Positions 42,423 to 51,759 of a stretch of DNA of 64,000 nt are shown piece by piece (the first letter of the stretch is position 1; every line of letters begins with the position of its first letter). Location: the NCBI GenBank assembly GCA_026018925.1, contig JAKSZU010000004.1, forward strand, positions 36,289,233 through 36,353,232, in the 5' to 3' direction. Both the position numbers and the translations under genes were made by a program. The stretch is from Tupaia tana. Lineage: Eukaryota; Chordata; Mammalia; Scandentia; Tupaiidae. A model generated the notes under the pieces. That model had not been told where the DNA came from. It made no database searches and saw only the letters and a program-made list of their open reading frames with translations.

Positions 42423-42655
42423 CTTTTGTTTTTAAGAGGGGTTTTTGCTATAGGGTGCATGTGTGTGCCAGAGAGACAGAAAGTGAGAAATCACCTTCCG
42501 GGGGAATGGCCACACTGCAATCCCTTCTCCATTCTCCTCTTGGGATCTTGGGCACGCATGCATATGCGCCAGTGTGAGTTTAATTGCAGTACTCAAACTA
42601 CGAACTACGAACTACGGTTGACTACTGGTGTAACCATTCCACCAACTGCTGATCC
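42423..42655 (-). mobile_element. Form A SINE
   Basis: Reverse copy with duplication TGACATGATTT at 42412 and 42656. The B-box area carries a short internal triplication of GAACTAC. Confidence 0.85.
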
Positions 42656-43200
42656 TGACATGATTTAATTTTAAGGAAAGTTATGGGAAAGAATATGAAA
42701 AACATATACTAATACATTTGCACTAAAATATAACAGGATTTCTGGATTTATACTTTAACCACCCCTGCTGATACACATACATTCACACAGACACACACAC
42801 ATTTCGATCATACTACATGCATATAATGTTTCTGAAAAAATCAGCACAGAAATTCTGGTCTCCTTGCTAGAATGTTAATGGATTTTCAAAAGTGCATTTG
42901 TATTCTGAGGCAAAGGGCTTGATCCTGGGAGTCTTTATCATAGACACATAATCTTAGAATTTTTTTTTTTGAACCAGCATGTTCATTTGAAAATAAATGC
43001 TCCAATTCAAAAGCATTGGGACCATAACTATACTGTCTATATCTGGAAGAATGCTCAAGTTGGATGCTAATTCTGCTAATAAAACACCATTGTGTAAGAA
43101 AGGAACACAAAAGTTGGATTCCAGAAACAGTTATAACAACAATGTCCCTGCTGGAAACATCTATCACAGCATTGAGGTCAAGTGGACAGATTTGTTTTGT

Positions 43201-43290
43201 ATTTTTTTTTTAGGTTTTTGCTATAGGGTCTGTGTGCTTGCCAGAGAGAGACAGTGAGAGAGAAAGTGAGAAAGCACCCCTGAGGGAGGT
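43201..43290 (-). mobile_element. SINE fragment, 3' half
   Basis: Reverse 3' half only: T tract, TTTTTGCTATAGGGTCTGTG, GAGAAAGTGAGAAAGC, ending in the hairpin region. A MIR-like stretch follows. Confidence 0.7.
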
Positions 43291-43437
43291 GATAAACACT
43301 AAGGCTCAGAGAGTTTAAGAAACTTGTCCAACATAACGCTCTATCATTGGAAAAACTATCATTCAAACCCAGTCTTTTGGTCTCCGCTGAAATATACCAC
43401 TACATACAAATACCATGGTTTACCTTTAGAACAATCA

Positions 43438-43484
43438 AAATCTCAAGAGGAGAATGGAGGAGAAGGGATTGCAGTGTGGCCATA
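43438..43484 (+). mobile_element. SINE fragment, middle part
   Basis: A 47-bp forward piece (AGAGGAGAATGGAGGAGAAG then GATTGCAGTGTGGCCAT). It stops where the reverse fragment at 43201-43290 begins in consensus terms. Confidence 0.65.
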
Positions 43485-43781
43485 ACTATGTATGTTAACT
43501 ATTATTGAGGGAGTTTTTCAGTAAGTAGTAACTATTATTGTTAGCAGCAGTAAAGGAGACAGATGTAGCACTGCAGGTTACTATTAGGGGTAGAATTACA
43601 CTAAAACCTCAGGTTGTGGGGAGTGGATAACATGAATAGAAAAGGTTACCTCTGTCGGTGTAAAATAGCAGACACTTGCATTTTAGGTTCTGTAAAGGGA
43701 ATGGCTGTGTTAAAAGCAGTGGTGGTTGCAAGGTAGGAAGGAAAACCATTTACTTATTTCAGTTAATGATGCATCGTACTT

Positions 43782-43915
43782 ATATTTAACTTATGCACTA
43801 AGCTGGATGCCCTCCCAGTGTTGATATGCCCCTGGCACATATGTTTTTTTCTTTTAATTCTCAAAATATTTTGAGAGGCAGGTATTATTAATTCTATATC
43901 AGGACAGTACAGTTT
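43782..43915 (-). mobile_element. MIR fragment
   Basis: Weak complement of the MIR 3' half (TTGAGAGGCAGGTATTATTA). Short. Confidence 0.4.
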
Positions 43916-44407
43916 ACTCAACATGGAGGTTTGGGGCTAGATCATTTTGTAGGATAGGGAGAGATGAAATTCATTAATTTTACCAATACTTTGCATATTC
44001 TGTATTCAAGATACTAATAAATATGTAGGGGAAAACTGAATCAATAAATGGATTTGCATGCCCCATTAAACCTAAGGGGTTACTGTTATTTCTACTTACC
44101 ATGAGAATTCCTGTCTTCCTGGTGCACAAGATCTACTGTGTGTAATAATACAGCTGCTGACGGTCTGACTGTAGTGTAGAATGGTTTGGAGCTTGGTTTC
44201 AGCTTCCCTATCCATTCGTTATTATCTGAGCCTTAGTTTTCCCATCTGGAAAAAGACATAAGGAAACCTAGTTTATAATGTGAGAGAATTGAATGCAGTG
44301 AAAGAATATTAAAATTCATCCTTGGCAGTGTGGCAGAGGTCACAGATCTTACACATCCAAGTAGCACACTGATGGTGAAACTGAACAGGGACCCTATAAA
44401 AGAGCCT

Positions 44408-44696
44408 GGTCCTTGCAGATGCCATAATAGTTACATTGCTGGTTGCTGGACTCTCACATTGTTGACCACGGTTCCAGTCCCAGACATGGTGGCTTAAAAC
44501 TCATGCCAGGTGCGTGTGCATGTGTGACCAAGATCCTGAGAGGAGAATGAAGGAGAGGGGATTGCGGTATGGCCATCTTCCCAGGGGGTGATTTCTTGCT
44601 TTCTATCTCTCTGTCTCTCTGGCAAGCACACATGCCCTATAGCAAAAATCTCTATCTAAAAGGAAGAAAGAGGAGGAGGAGGAGGAGAAGGAAAGG
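44408..44696 (+). mobile_element. Form A SINE
   Basis: Full-length forward copy with a small GGTTGCTG duplication in the head and a (GGA)n-rich tail. Confidence 0.85.
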
Positions 44697-45165
44697 TACA
44701 AAGAACTTGGTCCTCACTTGCTGCTTTTCTATTGGGAGAAGAAATAGAATTTTCCCCCCAAATTGCTAGCTAATAGGAACTAGATTAAATAAATAGTGAA
44801 TCATTGTTGATGCTACCCATTAAAGGATGGCTATGGTGGCTATGTAACACTGGCCATTAGTCAGGGCCATAAGGGTCTAAAAAAACAAACCACTTGAAAG
44901 AAAATAAAAGATTGTAACTCAACTTGAAGTGTTCCTTAGGATAGAGAACACACAGATGGGAATTCCTGAAAGAGGACATACCGAACCCAGACAGGATGGC
45001 ACTAGAAAACTTGAAAATTGTCTCCTCCAAGAGTAGAACCAAGTTACTTAGGATGGCAGTAATCAAGAAATCCTATGGGATGGTTATGCTCTTTTGAACC
45101 AGTCACTGAGCTGGCCATGTTGCCTGAAACCTTTACCCTTTGTACAGTCCTTAAAAGTGCATGAC

Positions 45166-45391
45166 TGGAGCCAGCAGGTGGCATGGAGGTTAAGGCCCAT
45201 TGCACAGTTCGAGTCCCAGACCTGGTGGCCTGAACATCACACTGCGTGTGTGTGTGAGCCCAAAGTTCTGAAAGGAGACTGGAAGAAAACGGATTGCAGT
45301 GTGGCCACCCCTCTTGGGGGTGATTCTTCACTTTCTTTCTCTCTCTGGGAGCACATATGAGAGGAAAAGAAAAAAAAAAAACTAAAAAAAA
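45166..45391 (+). mobile_element. Form A SINE, older
   Basis: Forward copy with part of the anticodon-arm region deleted. GCATGACTG flanks both sides. Confidence 0.82.
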
Positions 45392-45403
45392 GAGCATGAC
45401 TGT

Positions 45404-45545
45404 GGGGCTCACCCATGGTCTAGTGGTTAAGGGAGCTGGGTCCCACACGGATGACTGCCTCTGAATCTTGACCCCAGCAGCCTGAAAAACCCATCAGGCA
45501 TGTGCGTATACTTTCTTCAACCATAACTCCAGGGTCCCATGTTTG
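45404..45545 (+). mobile_element. Form C SINE, diverged
   Basis: TCTAGTGGTTAAGG head and CATCAGGCATGTGCGTATAC, then an unrecognisable end. Confidence 0.45.
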
Positions 45546-45655
45546 GCTTTGTGGCACTGAGCAAGTGAACCTAGTTTGTTTTTGGTAACAATAACAAATT
45601 GTGGGTAAAGATTCAGCTTCTAAGGGTTTACTTTCTGGCTTTGTTACTCTTTTCC

Positions 45656-45811
45656 TTTTTTTTTTTTTTTTTTTTTTTTTTTCTTTTTGGTGGGGGAGGC
45701 ATGCACGCACATATGTCCTGTGTGAGTTTTAAGCTGCCACATCCAGGACTTGAACCACAGTCAACTACGTGGGAATCCAGCAATATAACCATTACACCAT
45801 CTGCTGGTCCT
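45656..45811 (-). mobile_element. Form A SINE with internal deletion
   Basis: Reverse copy in which a 27-base T run leads straight to GGCATGCACGCACATATG. The end motif, pyrimidine tract and hairpin are missing. GTTACTCTTTT flanks both sides, so the deletion may predate insertion. Confidence 0.8.
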
Positions 45812-46299
45812 GGTTACTCTTTTTTCTGAGGCAATACTACGGAATAGATAAGTAGGAGAACTATTTTTTCAGTTCATCTCTCAAAACAGATTTTCTCAGG
45901 AGATGCTTAAAGCATTTGGCAAGATGACTAACCTTCTCCTTAAAGCATTCAGTGAACTGCAAAGGGCAGTTGGGATGAGCAGAAGGTTTGCTGGAGACAA
46001 ACACTGTCTCAGCATTTTTCTGATTCCAGATGATACCCTGGGGCAAACACCTCAGCTCTTCACTTCTTACCATCTTAGTATCTCACTACTAAGCCTGAGG
46101 CAGTCAAAGCAAGCTGTGCTTCTGGAATGCCCTCAGTTTTTCTCCATCATTTCTCTTTGGTGGGAGTGGCACTGGGCTGACATGGAAGGCTCCGGCAAAC
46201 ACTGTATGGCTTTTCAGAGAAGCACTGGGTGGTTGAGAGTGTAAGGGGGAAATATGGAAATTTCATCCCGTAGAATATATTTATTAGTTAAGGTGAAAA

Positions 46300-46570
46300 A
46301 ACTTTTTTTAACTTGTTTTTGTCATAGGGTGCATGCACTTGCCAGATAGACACACACACACACTCGAACACACACACTTGCACAGAGAGAGAGAAAGTGA
46401 GAGCCCCTCCCCCCCCCAAGGATTTGCCTCCCTTCTCCTGGAACCACAGGCACACACGCACACATGCACACACGCCTGCTATGATCTTCAACCTGACAGG
46501 TCTGGGACTCGAACTGAAGTTAGCCATGTGGGAGTCCAACACCTTAACCACTACACCATCTGCTGGCCTC
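46300..46570 (-). mobile_element. SINE, older, with CA repeats
   Basis: Reverse copy (TTTTTGTCATAGGGTGCATG to CATCTGCTGGCC) with two CA-rich expansions and a C run. Confidence 0.8.
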
Positions 46571-46739
46571 TGAACAAGTCTTCTTAATGGGATTTCCTCA
46601 GCATTATACTAGAGAAACTAAAAACCACACCCTTCCGGGATTTGTTTCCCTGGAGTACTTAAACAGGTGCTTAGAAAGAATATGATACTCAGAAAGAAAA
46701 CAGAAACTCTCCTGGGGGAAAAATTGCTTTCTCTTCCCA

Positions 46740-47282
46740 TCTTAGGTTTTCCAGCTGGGACCCAATAAATGAGACTGTCCAAAAACACAATAATAAGAGA
46801 AAAACCATTTATCCACATGCGCAGCTTACACGGAATAATGAGAGAACCCAGAGATGGTTATGTCAAAGGGTTGTTTAGAATTTGGGCTTATATAGCATTT
46901 TAGCAAAAGAACAACACAGGTTTTAGAGAAGTAACAAAAAACTCATTGAGTTTTTAGGGGTGATATTGTGGGAAGACAAATACATGGGAATTCATGGTAA
47001 ATAAAGTCTAGATAGTATCGTTTCTTATGGACATTTCTCTGGCGCTGTCTCCAGGCTACGGGTCTAAAGCTATCCCTGGTGGTTTACCTTTGTGCTTCTT
47101 GGTAGAGTGAACAGTAGATAGATATTTATAAATTTTCTATTCTGGGTTTAGGCAAACAGACGGAAGCAGAGAGATTGTTTTGTATCTGTGCCTTGATTGT
47201 CTTAGCTCAAAATAACCCTCATGCCAAGGTGGCATATTTTGGGGTGGTGGTGTATTCTGCACCTAACGCTCTCAACAATTCA
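46740..47282. mobile_element. Unidentified old interspersed repeat
   Basis: The text GAGAAAAACCATTTATCC, CATTTTAGCAAAAGAACAAC and GCCAAGGTGGCATATTTTGG is familiar as dispersed mammalian repeat sequence, but I cannot name the family. It could be an old LTR or a DNA element. Confidence 0.35.
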
Positions 47283-47289
47283 TGTGTGT

Positions 47290-47529
47290 ATGTTTTAAAA
47301 TTTCTTACAGAGCATGTGCACTCACTGGAGAAAGACAGAGAAAGGGAAAGTAAGAAAGCAGCCCCCAGGAGGAACAGCTATGCCACAATCTCCTCTTCTC
47401 CGGATTGTGGGTATGCACACACACACATATGCCCTGTGTATTTCTCAAGCTGCTGGGTCCAGGACTCTAACTGGGCAGTAGGTTTTGTGGGATCCAGTCA
47501 CCTTAACCATCATGCCACCAGTTGGCCCT
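47290..47529 (-). mobile_element. Form A SINE, older
   Basis: Reverse copy: AGCATGTGCACTCACTGGAG to ATGCCACCAGTTGGCC. The hairpin region is partly lost. Confidence 0.78.
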
Positions 47530-47629
47530 GGATCCTGAATAGATTACAGGATACAAGGTTAGGTGTGCAGTGTAGTCCTGGATCTGCAAGCATCTGCAGT
47601 GAGTCGGGCACCAGCAACACAATGTTGTT

Positions 47630-47896
47630 TTATTTATTTTTTTGAGAGGTTTTTGCTATAGGGCACGTGCGCTTGCCAGAAAGTCAGAGACAGAGAGACA
47701 TGAAGCAAGAAATCACTCCCCAGGGGTTATGGCCACACTACAATCCGCAATCCCTTCTCCTCCATTCTCCTCTCGGGGTTCTTGGACACGCACGCTCATG
47801 CGCCCGGCGTGAGTTTAAGCCGCCAGGTCCGGGACTCAAACCGCAGTCGAGTACATGGGAGTCCAGTGATGTAGCCATTAAGCTCTCTGCTGGTGC
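47630..47896 (-). mobile_element. Form A SINE, young
   Basis: Reverse copy with duplication CAACACAATGTT at 47615 and 47897. Confidence 0.9.
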
Positions 47897-48819
47897 CAAC
47901 ACAATGTTTTTAATAAGTATGCCTAGATAGACGTACCTAGCAGGAGAAACGAGGGCTAGAACACAGATAATCAGACATCTGTTGAGACAAAATTATGATC
48001 AGGACACAGTTTTGAAACAGTAAATGTGAAAGTAAATGGCGGATTTCCAAGATCGCAGTAGCGAGTGTGCACTTCTCAGGTAGCCAGGGGGACCTGAGTT
48101 CCCGCAGGCTGGGTTCCCCTGGTTTCTCATTCAGTCCTTTGAAAACAGAGAAAAGGGAAGAGGGACAGCACGGAGCTTATGGAGTGACTCCTGGCAAGAA
48201 TGAGGGGAAAGTGGCCGGAAATCCAGTGGTCTCCAGAGAACTCTGAGACAGGCAAGTCCTGCCCTTTCTGAACCTTTCCAGGTAAAATGAAGTAGGTGGA
48301 CCACATGGTTTCTGAGGTGTCCCCTACAAGTCCACAGCAAGTCAAATACTCCATTCTCAGCACAAAATAGCTCTCGAGGTGTGAAAATGGGCTTTGGTTA
48401 CGGCAGATTTTGAGACGCAATAAAAAAATACTAGCTAGTGAAGGTTCATGAAAATTTAGGACCGAAAAAAAGCTTATGTGGTTATTTTCTCTAAACCAGA
48501 AGAAAAAAAAATCTTGTCCGTTTTGTAAAGTGCTAACACTGCTCTTGCCAAAGCAGACCATGCAAACAAGTTTTTATCCAGACGTGTCCCTCCCCCCCCC
48601 TCGCTTCCACCTGCCACATAAATGCACACAGGCACCACAACTGCAGGCACACAGTGGCTCAGAGGATTGACTGAGGGGCGGAGCACGGTGCAGGTGCGGG
48701 TTCGGTGACTACCAGCGAGGCTAGGATTTAGGAGGAGGGCCCAGGGCGCTGGCTCTAGGTTATGCTGAGCAAACATCGGTATGCAGGAGTGGAATCTGAG
48801 AGCGGGGATCTGAACTCGG

Positions 48820-49165
48820 CTTGCTGGGGGCGGAGTTCTGGGCTGGTAGGGGCGGAGCTCTAGAGTTGAGGGCGGAGTTCTGGGCCGGCAGAGACGTGAC
48901 TATGCGAGCTGGGGGCTGAGTTCTGGACCTGTTGGGTTGGGGCTCTGCACGGCGAGGGCGGGATCGGCACCATGGGGGCGGGGCTCTGGTAGGTGAGGGC
49001 GGAGTTTTGAACCACAGGAGCCAGGCTCTAGCTGAAGGCGGAGTTCTGGGCCAGCTGGAGCAGGGCTTTGAGACCTGAAGGCGGAGGTCTGGGGCGGTAG
49101 GGGCGGGACTCTGCTTGGTGAGGGCGGGATCCGAACCGGCAGAGGCGGGCTCGGGAGCCTTGGGG
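48820..49165 (+). repeat. Degenerate GC-box minisatellite in the LEPROT promoter
   Basis: Successive units of about 20-23 bases resemble GGGCGGAGTTCTGGGC with a GGTAG/GGTGAG or GGCAG end. GGCGG cores begin near 48827, 48850, 48870, 48956, 48976, 48998, 49037, 49080, 49093, 49102, 49122 and 49144, so many neighbours lie about two helical turns apart. Each core is a potential Sp/KLF site. Confidence 0.7.
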
Positions 49166-49210
49166 AGGCCTTAGGACTGGACTGGGCGGGGGCCAGGCGG
49201 TGGCAGGAAG

Positions 49211-49217
49211 CCGGAAG
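49211..49217 (+). promoter_or_regulatory. ETS/GABP-type site
   Basis: CCGGAAG, 26 bases upstream of the LEPROT ATG, matches the core bound by GABP and ELK factors that often marks TATA-less starts. Motif match only. Confidence 0.35.
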
Positions 49218-49242
49218 CAGCCGCGGCTCCAGCTCCAGAGAC

Positions 49243-49258
49243 ATGGCAGGCGTTAAAG
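49243..49258 (+). CDS. LEPROT: LEPROT exon 1 coding part
   Basis: Only 16 coding bases (MAGVK plus one base) precede the GT donor at 49259. The upstream untranslated part lies in the CpG-rich promoter. In known mammals this exon is also the first untranslated exon of LEPR transcripts. Confidence 0.93.
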
Positions 49259-49630
49259 GTACATCCGCGGCCCTAGGCGGGTTCTTCGTGCGACAGGGAC
49301 GCGATCTCCCCTCCGCGCTAAGCCGGGAGTTGCGCCTTCAGCGAGCCGGCTGGGAACGGCTTCTCGCAGCCCGCGGTCCTTTCAGCCTCCCTGGGTGGGA
49401 GGTGCCTGCCCGCTCCCAGCCCCTGGAGTGCGGTGGGCTGTCGTTCCGGGGGAACCTCAGCCGTTTTTTGCAAGGCCACTGGACTTCACCCCTTTATGAG
49501 GCGTTTGCCAGGCCCTCCCCCAGTGAAGTTCTCCCCCGGGAGCGCTGCCTCCCTGCACGATCCAGGCTCGCGCCGGGAGCATCACCGCCCAGGCTCCTCC
49601 TCAGTTTCTCGAGAACTCTCCTCCCATGCT

Positions 49631-49663
<33 letters not shown>

Positions 49664-51724
49664 CCCCAAGGTTTTCACTTCCTGACGTGTCCACTCTAAC
49701 GCCTTTCCTCCGGTTTCCTTCCCGTTCGCAGTTTCCCATTTCTTACAAAGGAGCCTGTCTCCAGCGTTCCCCGTTGGGAAACTCAATCCTTTGTTCTGAT
49801 GGTTTTTCCAACGGGGCAGGGTTGACTGCTGGCGGGCGTCAATAGAAATTCAGAAATACTGTATTTCTTGTCATCGTGGAAATTGGATTAGCTGGAGTTG
49901 TAACAAGACTTTTTTTCATTGTTTTCTCTGTTCATTTGTGGACAGACAACAAAGGAGTGTTAGTGTGGTACATGATTCTGAATATAGTATATTCGGTAGA
50001 TCAAAAGGCAGTACCAAGAACATCACTTTTCTTATCCATATGCTTTTAGTAGAATGAGATCTGGAAGCCACGGAGGAGGTTATTGGACGACTTCCTTGTT
50101 ACTTGGGTAGGACACCATTCTATTTCTAATGTTCCAACAGAGTAGCATAAGGTTTCCATGTTCCGTCCTTGAAATTTGTACTCAGAGCTCTTCCGTCACC
50201 AGTTAAGCAGTATCAGCTACAGACATGTATACAGGACTTATGCATGTGCACCCATGCAGTGCATGTGTTTTCACTATGAATTTATCAGAATATTTGCTGT
50301 TCGCAGGAGATACATTTTATCATTTCTGGCTGACTTTTATATTCAATATCCGTTTAGTAAACATGGCTTACTTGGATAGTGTCCACTGCGTTAACATATC
50401 CACTGGAAGCCAACAGATAACAGATGACAAGTAGTATCTCAGCAGTGCAAAGTATTTAGTCATGGTGGGAAACTACCGAATTGTAATCATGCTGTAATGT
50501 GTAATGTTAGAAATTACAGTAGTGAAAAGGAAAACAGGCTGTAAAATGGAAAAGGACTAAGGGAACAAAGCGTTTTGCAGATGGATCAACTTTTATGAGA
50601 AACTACTGTGTATCGGAGACTTGGGATTAAAAAGATAAATTAGATTTTCTTGTTGAGTGACAGAGCAGGAAATAGTGAGTGTTAGTGTCTAAAGTGTGCT
50701 CAGATGCAGTGGGAGCACAGAATTGATGTGAATTTCAAGTTCTCTAGTACCTGTGAATGTGGCCTATATGAAGATAGATCCTTTGCAGATGGTCAAGTTA
50801 AGTTGATACTGCCTTTGAGTGGCTTTTGGCCAATGACTGGTGTCCTTATAAAAAGAAGGAAATTTGGGGATGGAGATATACAGACAGAACACTACATGAT
50901 GACAGAAGCAGAACTAGGCGGTTGCAAGCCAAGTAGCAACAAAGATTACTGGCAATTGGGAACCAGCAGTTAGCGTAATGGCTATGTCGCTGGCCTCCCA
51001 CGTAGTCGACCGCGGTTCGCGTCTCGGACCCGGTGGCTTACAACTCACGCCGGGCGCGTGTGCGTGCGTGCCCAAGATCCCGAGAGGAGAATGGAGGAGA
51101 AGGGATTGCGGCGTGACCATCCCCCCTGGGGGGTGATTTCTCGCTTTCTGTCTCTCTGTCTCCCTCTGTCTGTCTGGCGAGCGCACGCGCCCTATAGCGA
51201 AAAACCTCTCCAAAAAAAAAAAAAGATTACTGGCAACCATCAGGTATCAGCAAGAGGCGAGAAGGATTGTTCCCTAAACTCTCAGAAGGAGCATGGCCCT
51301 GCTGATGCCTTGAGTTTAGAATTCTAGTCTTCATTACTGAGAGAAAATAAGTTTCTGTTGTTCTGAGCTCCCAAGTGTGTGGTTTTTGTTACAGCAGCCA
51401 TAAGAAACTAATACAGATGGAATTACATAGTCCTGCTCCAGGAAGGAAGAGAGCTGTTTTCACTGAATTTAAGGAGTCCATTACGTCTTCACCTGGCATG
51501 TGACATGGGACAAGGCACATGAAAGAACACACCTTATTTTCTTCACTTAAGCTAAGACTGGAACTTAGGGTTCTAGGTAAAGGTGGAAGGTTGAAGCTAG
51601 AGAAAAAGGTCGGACCATGGTGAGCTTTGAGTGCCAGAACATCTTGAAAGATGTAAACTCAACTGCAAAGGAGTTATACTGGCTCTATATTAGTCGTCAG
51701 GGAAGTCATGATGGAGCTTGCTTG

Positions 51725-51759
<35 letters not shown>

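Larger units (their letters stand above)
42351..48659. other. DNAJC6-LEPROT intergenic spacer
   Basis: No gene is supported here. It holds about ten SINE pieces, MIR remnants and an unidentified old repeat at 46740-47282. The stretch 45845-46260 has an open frame of 113 codons with no recognisable domain. An ATGGCGG motif at 48037 and a CCGGAAAT motif at 48213 precede the CpG island and may be distal regulatory sites. Confidence 0.7.
48660..49480 (+). promoter_or_regulatory. LEPROT: CpG-rich TATA-less promoter of LEPROT/LEPR
   Basis: This stretch is G+C- and CpG-rich in an otherwise AT-rich window and surrounds the LEPROT start codon. It holds about fourteen GGCGG cores, no TATA box, and a CCGGAAG ETS/GABP-type site at 49211-49217. 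CpG density drops sharply past about 49.5 kb inside intron 1. The transcription start itself cannot be placed from sequence. Confidence 0.8.

Noticed and set aside
45903-46244. 113-codon open frame in the intergenic spacer
   Set aside because: No recognisable domain, no splice or promoter context, and modest length for random sequence.
46740-47282. Possible retroviral-type LTR
   Set aside because: The text looks like dispersed repeat, but I could not confirm LTR ends or a family, so it is listed only as an unidentified repeat.
48900-49244. 114-codon proline-rich open frame on the minus strand
   Set aside because: It is the complement of the GC-box repeat array in the promoter. The Pro/Ser/Arg bias comes from GGGCGG units, and there is no known domain.
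49243-49845. 200-codon open frame starting at the LEPROT ATG
   Set aside because: It reads through the exon 1 donor into intron 1 and contains a polyphenylalanine run from the T32 tract. The spliced 131-residue LEPROT is the real product.
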